A stretch of 13,046 bases of DNA from BM714 sp964644525 (GCA_964644525.1 CAZXWC010000045.1:1-13046), one strand, 5' to 3'. Positions 5,912-12,999 are shown, numbered from the stretch's first letter. Notes: generated by a model not told the origin, from the sequence alone. Program-made: numbers and translations.

Positions 5912-7102
5912 TTATTCCACTTTTGTTTTCATCAATCTGTAGCTTAATATTACCATGAGAAAAGCAGGAAGCGCCATCATGCCTATTGCAGCCGACAAGC
6001 CGTAGGCATCGGATACCCTTCCGATAAGCAGGAGTCCCATCGAACCTATACCTCCCGCAAATCCCATTACCCATCCGTAGCTTGTGCTTGTCTGTTCCGG
6101 CATCAAATCATGTGAAATGATTACTATAGGCGTATTGCTTGCACTAAGCATAATCCCAACAAAAGCAAAAGCCGCAGCCGCCAAAAGACCTTGCCCGAAA
6201 ACAATCCCCAACATGAGCATAAATGCAATTCCGTTGAATGTCATTAGGCTTGTCCGGCTTCCATAGCGGTCATTCATGAATCCTCCAAACATGGTTCCCA
6301 CTGGAACCATAAATAGATTCAACGAAAGAAGAAGTCCCGCCATTTTTAAATCCAGGCCCTTCATTATCAATATCTGTATCCCGAAAGCCGTAAGACCTCT
6401 TCTAATGAAATTTTTGTTGACCGAAATCAGGCAAAGGACAAACAAATTCTTGATACCGGAAAACAAGGATCCTTTGACCTTTTCAATATCCCTTGATGTT
6501 TCAGTTTCCAGTTCCACTTCCTGAACTCCCGACCAATACATAAGTCCGGCAACAACTATACCCGGAATGACGAAAAAGGCAAGACTATTCAGTCCAAATT
6601 TATGTACCAGCGGCAATGCCACTGCCGGCGCCACAGCTGCCGAAAGCCCTCCAATGGTCATGAATACAGAAAGTATTTTTCCTTTAGATTCCCTCCCAAG
6701 CTTAACAACCGTCGATGTTCCCAATGGATGGAAAAGAGCCGAGGCAAGAGCTCCGAGGGCGCAAACGCCAAGCAGCAGATAATAGTTGTAGACCATTCCT
6801 GCAAAACTCATCCAAAAGGAAATCCATATGACCGACCATATCAACAAATATGATCTGCCGTGCCTATCCACAAAACTGCCGACAAAGGGTTGGGCAAAAG
6901 ACCCGAAGCTTGTTATTACAAAAGCCAACATACCCTGCTGAGTCATGCTGAGACCTAAATTTTCCGCAAAAATAAATGAAATAGGCGGAATCAGTCCCAC
7001 ATAAAAATCATTCATGAAGTGTCCCGCGGATATGGACGCCAACTTTTCAAATCTTTTTTTCAATGGCTCTGAAACATTTTTCTCATTCAATGAAATATTC
7101 AT
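5912..7102 (-). CDS. MFS transporter, fosmidomycin-resistance (Fsr)-like
   Basis: 396 residues, a normal length for a 12-helix major facilitator superfamily protein. Near the N-terminus, SAGHFMNDFYVGLIPPISFI (25-44) matches the GHxxNDxY...PP pattern of the Fsr/fosmidomycin-resistance subgroup. It is followed by the MFS loop motif VDRHGRSYLL (about 78-87) and ALFHPLGTSTVVKLGRESKGKILSVF (about 122-147), also typical of Fsr-like proteins. A charged central loop (about 196-213, ETETSRDIEKVKGS) separates the two six-helix halves, and the second-half loop MNDRYGSR is present. It is probably a proton-driven exporter of a small molecule; the substrate cannot be read from sequence. The ribosome binding site is AAAGGAAGA at about 7107-7114. 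Transcribed divergently from the ureohydrolase gene and closed by its own terminator. No evidence of co-transcription with the downstream two-component genes. Confidence 0.9.
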   Translation of the reverse strand: MNISLNEKNVSEPLKKRFEKLASISAGHFMNDFYVGLIPPISFIFAENLGLSMTQQGMLAFVITSFGSFAQPFVGSFVDRHGRSYLLIWSVIWISFWMSFAGMVYNYYLLLGVCALGALASALFHPLGTSTVVKLGRESKGKILSVFMTIGGLSAAVAPAVALPLVHKFGLNSLAFFVIPGIVVAGLMYWSGVQEVELETETSRDIEKVKGSLFSGIKNLFVLCLISVNKNFIRRGLTAFGIQILIMKGLDLKMAGLLLSLNLFMVPVGTMFGGFMNDRYGSRTSLMTFNGIAFMLMLGIVFGQGLLAAAAFAFVGIMLSASNTPIVIISHDLMPEQTSTSYGWVMGFAGGIGSMGLLLIGRVSDAYGLSAAIGMMALPAFLMVILSYRLMKTKVE

Positions 7103-7133
7103 ACAATCTTCCTTTCAATAATTCTCTGTGCAC

Positions 7134-7142
7134 ATTCTATCA
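7134..7142 (-). promoter_or_regulatory. Candidate extended -10 promoter of the MFS gene
   Basis: The minus strand reads TGATAGAAT, an extended -10 (TG-n-TAGAAT) 31 nt upstream of the transporter start. No convincing -35 is visible, which extended -10 promoters can tolerate. Confidence 0.45.
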
Positions 7143-7192
7143 CAAAATGCTTTCGATTTCGGGATTGTTTAAAAAACATACTCCGCGACTGA

Positions 7193-7198
7193 TATAAT
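7193..7198 (+). promoter_or_regulatory. -10 box of the ureohydrolase gene promoter
   Basis: A perfect TATAAT lies 28 nt upstream of the plus-strand start. The region at -35 is only AT-rich (TTGTTTAAA, 7165-7173) and poorly spaced, so the promoter may be weak or activated. It faces away from the MFS promoter within the shared 124-nt intergenic region. Confidence 0.55.
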
Positions 7199-7226
7199 AG
7201 AATAAAAACGAATGGGAGTGATTTAA

Positions 7227-8135
7227 ATGCATAATGACAAAAGTCTCTGGGCAGGACTCAACAAGCCGGACATTGCTATTGAAGAAACCGATGTTGCCGT
7301 TTTCGGCATTCCTTTCGACGGAGGAATAAGTTTCCGCGCAGGAGCGGCAGCAGCCCCAGATGCACTTAGAAACATAAGCCGCACAATAACTCCGACAACC
7401 GAATTCCTTGAAAGTTTTGAGGAATTCAAAGTCAAGGATGTGGGCAATTTCGACAAAGGATCAAGGGATGAAATTTTTTTATCGGTTGAAAATGAAACAG
7501 AAAGGCTTGTCAAAGAAAACACTTTTTTTACAATGATAGGGGGGGACCATTCTGTAACAATCCCCGTACTCAGGGGAATTGACAAGGCCCTCGACGAGCC
7601 TTTTGGAATAATCCATCTTGATGCCCACTTTGACATCTGTGATGAATTGGGTGGAGACAGGTTGTCCCATGCTTGTACCGAGAGACGCGCGCTTGAACTT
7701 GACAATATTTCGGGTCCTGAAAACTTTTTTTTCGTAGGCATACGTTCAATAGAAATGGACGAACTCGAATTCATAAAAGACAAGGATTTTTCAATCATAA
7801 ACGCCCATGACTTCAATCGAATTGGTGTTTCCTCTGTTGTGGACAAGGTCAAGAAACGCATGCAATCTTTCAACAAAATTTATTTGACTGTGGATATCGA
7901 CTGTCTTGATCCCGCATATGCGGCAGGCACCGGAACTCCCCAATTTGGAGGAATGACCTCGCGACAACTGCTTAATCTGCTTAAGGGACTTTTCGATTTG
8001 CCAATAATCGGCTTCGATGTAGTCGAAGTAGCGCCTTCTCTGGATCCTTCATTGACCTCTGTTTTTGCCGCGCGCAAAATAGTAACCGAATGTTGGGGGC
8101 ACCAATGGCGAAAAAACAAGCTCGGAGCCTTATAG
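7227..8135 (+). CDS. speB: Agmatinase-family ureohydrolase
   Basis: 302 residues, the usual size for agmatinase/arginase-family hydrolases, which use a binuclear manganese centre to release urea from guanidino substrates. All six expected metal ligands are visible: His108 in GGDHS, Asp132, His134 and Asp136 in DAHFD, and Asp223 and Asp225 in DIDCLDP. The family's closing signatures DPAYAAGTGTPQFGG (228-242) and GFDVVEVAPSLDPS (262-275, Glu267) are intact. Agmatinase (agmatine to putrescine and urea) is the commonest annotation for this pattern, but formiminoglutamase, guanidinobutyrase or guanidinopropionase cannot be excluded from sequence alone, and no polyamine genes flank it. The ribosome binding site is GGGAGTGA at 7214-7221. 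It is the only plus-strand gene here; its stop codon lies inside the shared terminator hairpin. Confidence 0.9.
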   Translation: MHNDKSLWAGLNKPDIAIEETDVAVFGIPFDGGISFRAGAAAAPDALRNISRTITPTTEFLESFEEFKVKDVGNFDKGSRDEIFLSVENETERLVKENTFFTMIGGDHSVTIPVLRGIDKALDEPFGIIHLDAHFDICDELGGDRLSHACTERRALELDNISGPENFFFVGIRSIEMDELEFIKDKDFSIINAHDFNRIGVSSVVDKVKKRMQSFNKIYLTVDIDCLDPAYAAGTGTPQFGGMTSRQLLNLLKGLFDLPIIGFDVVEVAPSLDPSLTSVFAARKIVTECWGHQWRKNKLGAL

Positions 8136-8145
8136 CTCCGAGCTT
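8118..8145 (-). terminator. Shared hairpin between convergent ureohydrolase and DUF2164 genes
   Basis: AAGCTCGGAGC (8118-8128) and GCTCCGAGCTT (8135-8145) form a perfect 11-bp stem with a 6-nt loop. On the minus strand it is followed by UUGUUUUUUC, so it is a proper terminator for the DUF2164 gene. On the plus strand it overlaps the ureohydrolase stop codon and lacks a U-tract, so it would be at best a weak terminator in that direction. Confidence 0.85.
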
Positions 8146-8151
8146 GCAAAA

Positions 8152-8382
8152 TCAAATCTGCAAACCGTACATATCCTCAAGTTTATCACTTATATACAAA
8201 TTAGCATCTTCCAGCCCCTGGTTGTAAAAGTCGGGAGCTATCTTTTCTATAAAGAAATCCAAAATCAACTGCGCTCCCAAATCACCCAAATCCTCGTCCC
8301 GCTCTTCCATGAAATATTTCTTTATCTGGCTTATCATTGCTTTTTTTCTTTCGTCCTTTATGTCAATCCTCTTTTTCATCAT
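8152..8382 (-). CDS. DUF2164 family small protein
   Basis: 76 residues from the ATG at 8382. The sequence is strongly charged and probably helical: a basic start, then a core EERDEDLGDLGAQLILDFF followed by IAPDFYNQGLEDA. This (RDE-x-GDL...LLDFF...I.P.FYNQG..DA) is the pattern of DUF2164, a conserved family of unknown function in Firmicutes and Proteobacteria. There is no signal peptide or membrane segment, so it is probably cytoplasmic. The start is chosen because AAAGGAG at 8390-8396 lies 7 nt upstream; a longer frame to 8436 reads through this site. Its terminator overlaps the end of the convergent ureohydrolase gene. It may be transcribed on its own; I see only a weak TTGAAA-type -35 upstream. 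Confidence 0.85.
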   Translation of the reverse strand: MMKKRIDIKDERKKAMISQIKKYFMEERDEDLGDLGAQLILDFFIEKIAPDFYNQGLEDANLYISDKLEDMYGLQI

Positions 8383-8509
8383 TTTAATGCTCCTTTGGCC
8401 AAAATCCATAAACATTACAAATAATAGATTTTTCAAACTAAATTGAAATTAAAAACCTAACCTCTTTACATTGATTCTACAACATCGAAGCGAAGCTTTT
8501 CAATTAATT

Positions 8510-8932
8510 TCATTTCAAAATTTCCACATATTTGTGCGCATAGCTGAGGTCTCTGAATCCCAGTTTTTTATAAAAAGCTTTCGCGTTTGTTGTCTTCAAG
8601 CGCCACTGCGGTATGTCGACCAAATCGGGATGCTGCAAAATACACTCAATAAGCCAGCTTCCGAAACCCTTACCCTGAAAATTTTCGTCAATCACCACAT
8701 CGCTTATATATGCAAAGGTCGCATAGTCGGTAATTACACGAGCAAACCCTATCTGCCACCCCTTGCTCAGTATTCCAAAACACATGGAATTCTCTACAGA
8801 TTTCTCTATCCTTGCCTTGGGCCTGTTTCCGGCCCAGTGTGTCGACCAAAGCAAGGCGCAAATATTCTCTATGTCCATTTCTTTTTTGTCAGTTGTAATT
8901 GTATATTCTGGTTCAATTTTAAGTGCCGGCAT
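8510..8932 (-). CDS. GNAT-family N-acetyltransferase
   Basis: 140 residues. The central part has the acetyl-CoA-binding signature of the GNAT fold: a strand YISDVVID (75-82), then NFQGKGFGSWLI (84-95) matching Q/R-x-x-G-x-G/A, and the C-terminal TTNAKAFYKKLGF (114-126), the usual strand-helix pair in which Tyr121 can act as general acid. It therefore most likely transfers an acetyl group to an amine of a small molecule or protein N-terminus; the substrate is not indicated. The ribosome binding site is GGAGGGG at 8938-8944, 5 nt before the ATG. It lies 127 nt upstream of the DUF2164 start, with no clear terminator between, so partial co-transcription is possible. Confidence 0.88.
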   Translation of the reverse strand: MPALKIEPEYTITTDKKEMDIENICALLWSTHWAGNRPKARIEKSVENSMCFGILSKGWQIGFARVITDYATFAYISDVVIDENFQGKGFGSWLIECILQHPDLVDIPQWRLKTTNAKAFYKKLGFRDLSYAHKYVEILK

Positions 8933-8968
8933 AAAAACCCCTCCGTAATCAAATTTCTATTTCGTATT

Positions 8969-8997
8969 ATTATATATCTTTGTGTATATTTATGCAA
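8969..8997 (-). promoter_or_regulatory. Candidate promoter of the GNAT gene
   Basis: On the minus strand a perfect TATAAT (8969-8974) lies 17 nt downstream of TTGCAT (8992-8997), which matches only the TTG of the -35 consensus. It is 36 nt upstream of the GNAT start in an AT-rich stretch. Confidence 0.5.
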
Positions 8998-9155
8998 GTC
9001 ATAGTGGAAACTTTTTTTCTTTAAATACATTTTCAACCTATTTTGGCATGCGATTAATGTGTATTCTGCTGTTTTGCGGGTATCTGTTTAACGGACACAT
9101 ATAACTATTGCTGTCCAGACCTTCTAATAGGACTATTGGGAATGGTTCTACAAAC
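8998..9155. other. Intergenic stretch without a recognised gene
   Basis: Between the GNAT promoter and the SOUL gene terminator I see no start with a ribosome binding site and no protein-like frame. It contains a short inverted repeat GGACA/TGTCC (about 9094-9098 and 9112-9116). An 8-bp CGGACACA at 9092-9099 has its complement at 9193-9200, flanking the terminator. Function, if any, is unknown. Confidence 0.4.
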
Positions 9156-9193
9156 AAAACGGACAAGCGCCTTTGCAGGCGCTTGTCCGTTTT
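9156..9193 (-). terminator. Strong intrinsic terminator of the SOUL-family gene
   Basis: A perfect 16-bp stem (9156-9171 against 9178-9193) contains ACGGACAAGCGCC, with a 6-nt loop. It lies 17 nt past the SOUL stop and is followed on the minus strand by UUUUGUUUG. The plus-strand arm ends in UUUUGUGU, so it may act in both directions. Confidence 0.9.
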
Positions 9194-9209
9194 GTGTCCG
9201 GCAATACAT

Positions 9210-9731
9210 TTATTTGTTTTCCTTTTTCAGCACCTCGTAGAGTATTTCATTTCTCCTTAAAAAGGGAGGGGTAAAAGGCGGATTGTATCTTGCAACTATT
9301 GCGTTTGATACAATCTCATAGCCTTTTGATTCCAGCCAAAGCCTGAGATGTCCGCTCATGTTCATAAATTTTTCCTGTTTCCATGAACCAGTAAAACGTA
9401 TTGCCCCGTAAATTCCTTTTGGGACATGCCTTATTTGCACAGTCTTGTCAATGGGTTCTGGAAGCTCCTCAAACTTATGCTCTTTAGGCATGACAAAAGA
9501 TGTCTTTACGGAATTGTCTTGCCTTTCACTCAAGACGGGTGATGTCATGGATATTTTTTCAGACGACTCGTTTCCGCCGCTTATATAGCGGAATATATCA
9601 TTGAACCCGCTGTCCATAACATTTTTTCCCTCTTTTTTTATTTCAGCAACATTGAAAGCTTCATATTGCCGTATTTCCATTGCTTCATCCTTTAAAAGAA
9701 CATCATAATCAATCTGCTCGACAAGAGGCAT
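9210..9731 (-). CDS. SOUL/HBP family (haem-binding-like) protein
   Basis: 173 residues. The N-terminus VEQIDYDVLLKDEAMEIRQY with AEIKKEG, then EKISMTSPVL (58-67), TSFVMPKEHKFEELPEP (77-93), a strand-rich middle (VQIRHVPKGIYGAIRFTGSW) and ARYNPPFTPPFLRRNEILYEV (147-167) follow the SOUL haem-binding family from end to end. Eukaryotic members bind haem or related tetrapyrroles; bacterial members are little studied and haem binding here is not shown. No signal peptide, so cytoplasmic. The ATG at 9731 is preferred because AAAGGAG at 9741-9747 then sits 9 nt upstream; the earlier ATG at 9740 directly abuts it. It stands alone between the pflA terminator and its own terminator. Confidence 0.9.
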   Translation of the reverse strand: MPLVEQIDYDVLLKDEAMEIRQYEAFNVAEIKKEGKNVMDSGFNDIFRYISGGNESSEKISMTSPVLSERQDNSVKTSFVMPKEHKFEELPEPIDKTVQIRHVPKGIYGAIRFTGSWKQEKFMNMSGHLRLWLESKGYEIVSNAIVARYNPPFTPPFLRRNEILYEVLKKENK

Positions 9732-9793
9732 GAAAATCATCTCCTTTAATTGATTGATACCCTTTTAAACTCAAATTTCCCACCGGCAGCAAA

Positions 9794-9820
9794 AAACAGC
9801 CGTCTATAAACCGACTGTTT
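9794..9820 (-). terminator. Terminator of the pflB-pflA operon
   Basis: AAACAGCCG (9794-9802) and CGACTGTTT (9812-9820) form a 9-bp stem in which the one mismatch becomes U-G in the minus-strand RNA. It is followed by UUU from the A-run at 9791-9796. The hairpin overlaps the last codons and stop of pflA. Confidence 0.75.
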
Positions 9821-10520
9821 CCCTAAGCTTTTTTTCATAAGATTCAACTTTTTCAACATTCATGGGAAGAAGGTCTTGCAATCGGTATTCCATTCCCATT
9901 GATTGGTATTTTGATACCCCTAGATTGTGGTATGGAAGCAGTTCGATCTTTTCGACTCTGTCGAATTTCCGAATCATTCTCCCCAGCTTTTCGATATGTT
10001 TATTCCCGTCGGTCATTCCCGGGACAACCACATGCCTTATCCAAACCTTTTTTCCGGATTGATTCACAGCATGGGCAAACTTATAGAATTCGCCTATGTC
10101 TCCCCCTGCAAGCTGCCTGTAGCCTGCACGGTCAACATGTTTTATGTCCAGTATGACGAGATCCGTATACTTTAATATTTCCTCATACCGGCCAATTCCG
10201 AAACCTGCTGTGTCGAGAGCTGTATGGATTCCTGCGCTCTTGCATTTCTTCAGGAAGTCAATCAAAAAATCAGGCTGCATGAGAGGCTCGCCTCCTGAAC
10301 ATGTGACTCCTCCTCCCGAACGGTCAAAATAGTGCTTGAATCTCAGAGCTTTTTGCAAAAGCTCTTCCGTTTCCATTTCCATGCCGCCGCCAAGCTTCCA
10401 TGTGTCCGGATTGTGGCAATAAGCGCATCTCAGTCTGCATCCCTGGAAAAATGACACGAATCTTATTCCCGGTCCGTCATTGAGTCCCAATGTTTCTATT
10501 GAATGGATTTTCCCCTTCAT
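9804..10520 (-). CDS. pflA: Pyruvate formate-lyase activating enzyme
   Basis: 238 residues, close to the usual size. It is a radical S-adenosylmethionine enzyme that abstracts hydrogen from the glycine of pyruvate formate-lyase to form the active glycyl radical. The [4Fe-4S] cluster motif is C28-x3-C32-x2-C35 within FFQGCRLRCAYCHNPDTW. The N-terminal HSIETLGLNDGPGIRFV is the standard opening of this family, TCSGGEPLMQPDF (73-85) is the GGEP S-adenosylmethionine site, and LDTAGF and LLPYHNLGVSKYQ occur further on as in PflA. The absence of an extra eight-cysteine ferredoxin insert separates it from activators of other glycyl-radical enzymes. The ribosome binding site is AAAGGAG about 7 nt upstream. 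It is 15 nt downstream of pflB and shares its riboswitch-controlled transcript. Confidence 0.96.
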   Translation of the reverse strand: MKGKIHSIETLGLNDGPGIRFVSFFQGCRLRCAYCHNPDTWKLGGGMEMETEELLQKALRFKHYFDRSGGGVTCSGGEPLMQPDFLIDFLKKCKSAGIHTALDTAGFGIGRYEEILKYTDLVILDIKHVDRAGYRQLAGGDIGEFYKFAHAVNQSGKKVWIRHVVVPGMTDGNKHIEKLGRMIRKFDRVEKIELLPYHNLGVSKYQSMGMEYRLQDLLPMNVEKVESYEKKLRETVGL

Positions 10521-10535
10521 GGCAAACTCCTTTCC

Positions 10536-12764
10536 CTAAAGACTTTCGTGGAATGTTCTTTGAACTACTTCCATTTGCTGCTTTCTGGTCAACCTGTTGA
10601 AATGCACAGCGTATCCCGAAACCCTTATCGTGAGGGAGGGATATTTTTCGGGATGGTCCATGGCCTCCAGCAATATCTCCCTGTTCATTACATTCACATT
10701 CAAATGATGGGCCCCCTGGCTGAAATAACCGTCAAGGATCCATGCTAGGTTACGTTTTCTGTCTTTTGCATCTTTTCCAAGCGCCGCAGGAACTATTGAA
10801 AAGGTGTTAGATATGCCGTCTTCGCAAACATTTCTGTATGGAATCTTGGCCACCGAATTCAATGAAGCAAGGCTCCCGCTTTTATCCCTTCCGTGCATGG
10901 GATTGGCCCCGGGAGCGAAAGCCTCTCCCATTTTTCTCCCATCCGGTGTGGATCCCGTTTTTTCACCGTATACAACATTCGATGTTATTGTCAAAACGGA
11001 AAGCGTATGCTTTGCATCCCTGTAAGTCTTATGCTTTTTCAATTCCTCCGAAAACTTCTTCAGTATTTCCACTGCAATATCGTCAACGCTGTCGTCGTCA
11101 TTTCCATAGGCGGGATAATTGCCTTCTATTTCAAAATCGACAGTTATTCCGTTCTCCCTTATTGGTCTGACTGAGGCGTATTTGATAGCGCTTAGCGAAT
11201 CGGCTGCAACCGAAAGGCCTGCCACCCCAAATGCCATAAGCCTTTCAACACTTATATCGTGTAAAGCCATCTGTCCGGCTTCGTATGCGTATTTGTCATG
11301 CATGTAATGTATTATATTCATTGTATTCACATAAAGTTCGGCTATTTTTTCAAGCACCTTGAAGTAATTTTCCTTTACACTGTCAAAGTCCAACAATTCG
11401 TCTTCTATGGGCTCAATGCCTTCGATTATTTTTATCTTTTTCTTCTCGTCAGCCCCTCCATTAATTGCATACAGAAGTGATTTGGCAAGATTGCATCTGG
11501 CCCCGAAAAACTGCATCTGCTTGCCTATCTCCATTGCCGAAACGCAACATGCTATTCCGTAGTCGTCTCCGTAGACTGGTCTCATAAGCTCATCGCTTTC
11601 ATATTGAATCGCAGCACTCTTTATGGACATATCCGTGCAATATGTCTTGAAAGACTCCGGAAGCCTCTCAGACCAGAGTACAGTCATATTGGGCTCTGGA
11701 GCCGGTCCGAGATTGTCAAGAGTATGAAGGAACCTGTAGGAAGTCCTTGTGACAAGAGTCCTTCCATCTATTCCCATCCCTCCTATTGACTCTGTAATCC
11801 AGTTTGGGTCGCCCGCGAAGAGCTCGTTGTATTCAGGAGTTCTAAGATGCCTGGCCAAACGCAATTTTATGACAAATTGGTCTATAAGCTCTTGGGCCTG
11901 GCTCTCGGAAATAAGATTCCTTTCCTTGTCCCTCTCAATATATATGTCAAGAAATGTTCCTGTTCGTCCCAAAGACATTGCAGCTCCGTTATTTTCCTTT
12001 ATTCCGGCCAAATAGCCGAAATAAAGAAATTGAACCGCTTGAGCGGAAGTTGCTGCAGGTTTGGATATGTCGACTCCATAGGCATCAGCCATTGCCTTCA
12101 TTTCTTTCAAAGCCCTTATCTGTTCCGCGACTTCTTCCCTGAGCCTTATGGAATCCTCTGTCATGGCATTTTTAATTTCATTAATGTCATTCTTTTTTCT
12201 TTCAATAAGAAAATCGATTCCGTAAAGCGGAATCCTTCTGTAATCGCCTATTATCCTTCCCCTTCCGTAGGCATCGGGCAATCCGGTAAGAAGCCCCGCA
12301 CTTCTGGCTTTTCTCATTTCTGATGTGTAGACGTCGAAAACCCCGTCATTGTGGGTTTTCCTGACCCTCTTTAAAACAGAAAGCGTTTCTTCATCAAAAG
12401 CATATCCGTAATCCGCAAGGGCCTCGTCCGCCATCCGCAAGCCTCCATAAAAATTGACCATGCGCTTCAATGGCGCGTCGGTCTGAAGCCCTACAATAGT
12501 CTCGTTCTCCCTGTCTATGTAGCCGGGTTTGAAATTATCGATTCCCGAAAAATGTCCGGTATCGATATCTAGAACGCCTTTCTTCTGCTCCAATGCAAGC
12601 AAATCCTCACATTTTGCCCAAAGATTTTTTGTCTTTTCCGTCGCTTCCGCAAGAAAGCTTTCATTTCCTTCGTAGGGAATATAGTTCTTTTGTATGAAGT
12701 CCCTTACATCCACTTGGTCTGTCCAGACTCCCTCATTAAAATCTTGCCATTCCTGCTTGCCCAT
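10536..12764 (-). CDS. pflB: Pyruvate formate-lyase
   Basis: 742 residues. It converts pyruvate and CoA to acetyl-CoA and formate without oxygen, feeding both fermentation and one-carbon metabolism. The adjacent catalytic cysteines are Cys406-Cys407 in YGIACCVSAMEIGKQ, and the glycyl radical residue is Gly717 in RVSGYAVHFNRL, both intact. The PFL-type start (WQDFNEGVW...VDVRDFIQKNY), GLPDAYGRGRIIGDYRR (161-177) and the TPDGRKMGEAFAPGANPMHG block (606-625) identify true PFL rather than glycerol dehydratase, choline lyase or another relative. The ATG at 12764 is chosen because GAGGGGGA at 12771-12778 lies 6 nt upstream; a longer frame to 12794 runs through that site. It is first in an operon with pflA, behind a ZTP riboswitch. 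Confidence 0.97.
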   Translation of the reverse strand: MGKQEWQDFNEGVWTDQVDVRDFIQKNYIPYEGNESFLAEATEKTKNLWAKCEDLLALEQKKGVLDIDTGHFSGIDNFKPGYIDRENETIVGLQTDAPLKRMVNFYGGLRMADEALADYGYAFDEETLSVLKRVRKTHNDGVFDVYTSEMRKARSAGLLTGLPDAYGRGRIIGDYRRIPLYGIDFLIERKKNDINEIKNAMTEDSIRLREEVAEQIRALKEMKAMADAYGVDISKPAATSAQAVQFLYFGYLAGIKENNGAAMSLGRTGTFLDIYIERDKERNLISESQAQELIDQFVIKLRLARHLRTPEYNELFAGDPNWITESIGGMGIDGRTLVTRTSYRFLHTLDNLGPAPEPNMTVLWSERLPESFKTYCTDMSIKSAAIQYESDELMRPVYGDDYGIACCVSAMEIGKQMQFFGARCNLAKSLLYAINGGADEKKKIKIIEGIEPIEDELLDFDSVKENYFKVLEKIAELYVNTMNIIHYMHDKYAYEAGQMALHDISVERLMAFGVAGLSVAADSLSAIKYASVRPIRENGITVDFEIEGNYPAYGNDDDSVDDIAVEILKKFSEELKKHKTYRDAKHTLSVLTITSNVVYGEKTGSTPDGRKMGEAFAPGANPMHGRDKSGSLASLNSVAKIPYRNVCEDGISNTFSIVPAALGKDAKDRKRNLAWILDGYFSQGAHHLNVNVMNREILLEAMDHPEKYPSLTIRVSGYAVHFNRLTRKQQMEVVQRTFHESL

Positions 12765-12809
12765 AAAAAATCCCCCTCGACAATTACTGATCAAACCCGG
12801 GATTCTCCA

Positions 12810-12846
12810 AAAATAAAGACCGCCCGGGCATATCGCCCAGGCGGTC
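12810..12846 (-). terminator. Terminator hairpin of the ZTP riboswitch (expression platform)
   Basis: On the minus strand, GACCGCCTGGGC (12846-12835) pairs with GCCCGGGCGGTC (12829-12818) over 12 bp, one of them G-U, with a 5-nt loop, followed by UUUAUUUUU (12817-12809). It lies between the promoter and pflB, so it acts as an attenuator. Its left arm is also the 3' domain of the aptamer (P4 and pseudoknot strand), so the two structures are mutually exclusive. Confidence 0.85.
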
Positions 12847-12903
12847 GGCTTTGTTTAAATCACACTCCATGTGGTTTATTCCACTTCCGCCAGTCATGTG
12901 ATT
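12835..12903 (-). ncRNA. ZTP ('pfl motif') riboswitch aptamer
   Basis: Read on the minus strand. P1 pairs AATCACA (12903-12897) with TGTGATT (12864-12858). P2 pairs GTGG (12884-12881) with CCAC (12874-12871) around AATAAA. The conserved ACTGGCGG is at 12894-12887 and CCACATGGAG at 12874-12865. The 3' domain GCCGACCGCCTGGGC (12849-12835) forms P4, GCC with GGC. A pseudoknot joins GGCGG (12891-12887) to CCGCC (12844-12840). This is the ZTP riboswitch class, originally called the pfl motif because it precedes pfl genes. It senses ZTP/ZMP, which accumulates when 10-formyl-tetrahydrofolate is short. Ligand binding should hold the 3' domain in the aptamer and prevent the overlapping terminator, turning pflB on. 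Confidence 0.9.
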
Positions 12904-12933
12904 GATTCATCATATTTCTTTTATTGTATCTAC

Positions 12934-12962
12934 ATGATAGCAATTTCTTAACATTGTGTCAA
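12934..12962 (-). promoter_or_regulatory. Sigma-A promoter of the pflB-pflA operon
   Basis: A perfect TTGACA (12957-12962) and TATCAT (12934-12939) are separated by exactly 17 nt on the minus strand. Transcription would begin near 12927, giving a leader of about 160 nt that holds the complete ZTP riboswitch. Confidence 0.8.
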
Positions 12963-12999
12963 TATCATCTTTGGTAGTGTAAAGAGTTTTTTGTAAATA

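Noticed and set aside
7223..7876. 217-residue open frame on the minus strand
   Set aside because: It is antisense to the ureohydrolase gene, whose metal-binding residues are all intact; the antisense frame is serine-rich and has no supporting start.
8471..9004. 177-residue open frame on the plus strand
   Set aside because: It is antisense to the GNAT gene and runs across its promoter and ribosome binding site.
12847..12915. Short leader-peptide frame (MMNQSHDWRKWNKPHGV) upstream of pflB
   Set aside because: It coincides exactly with the conserved ZTP aptamer, which explains the sequence; no ribosome binding site precedes the ATG.
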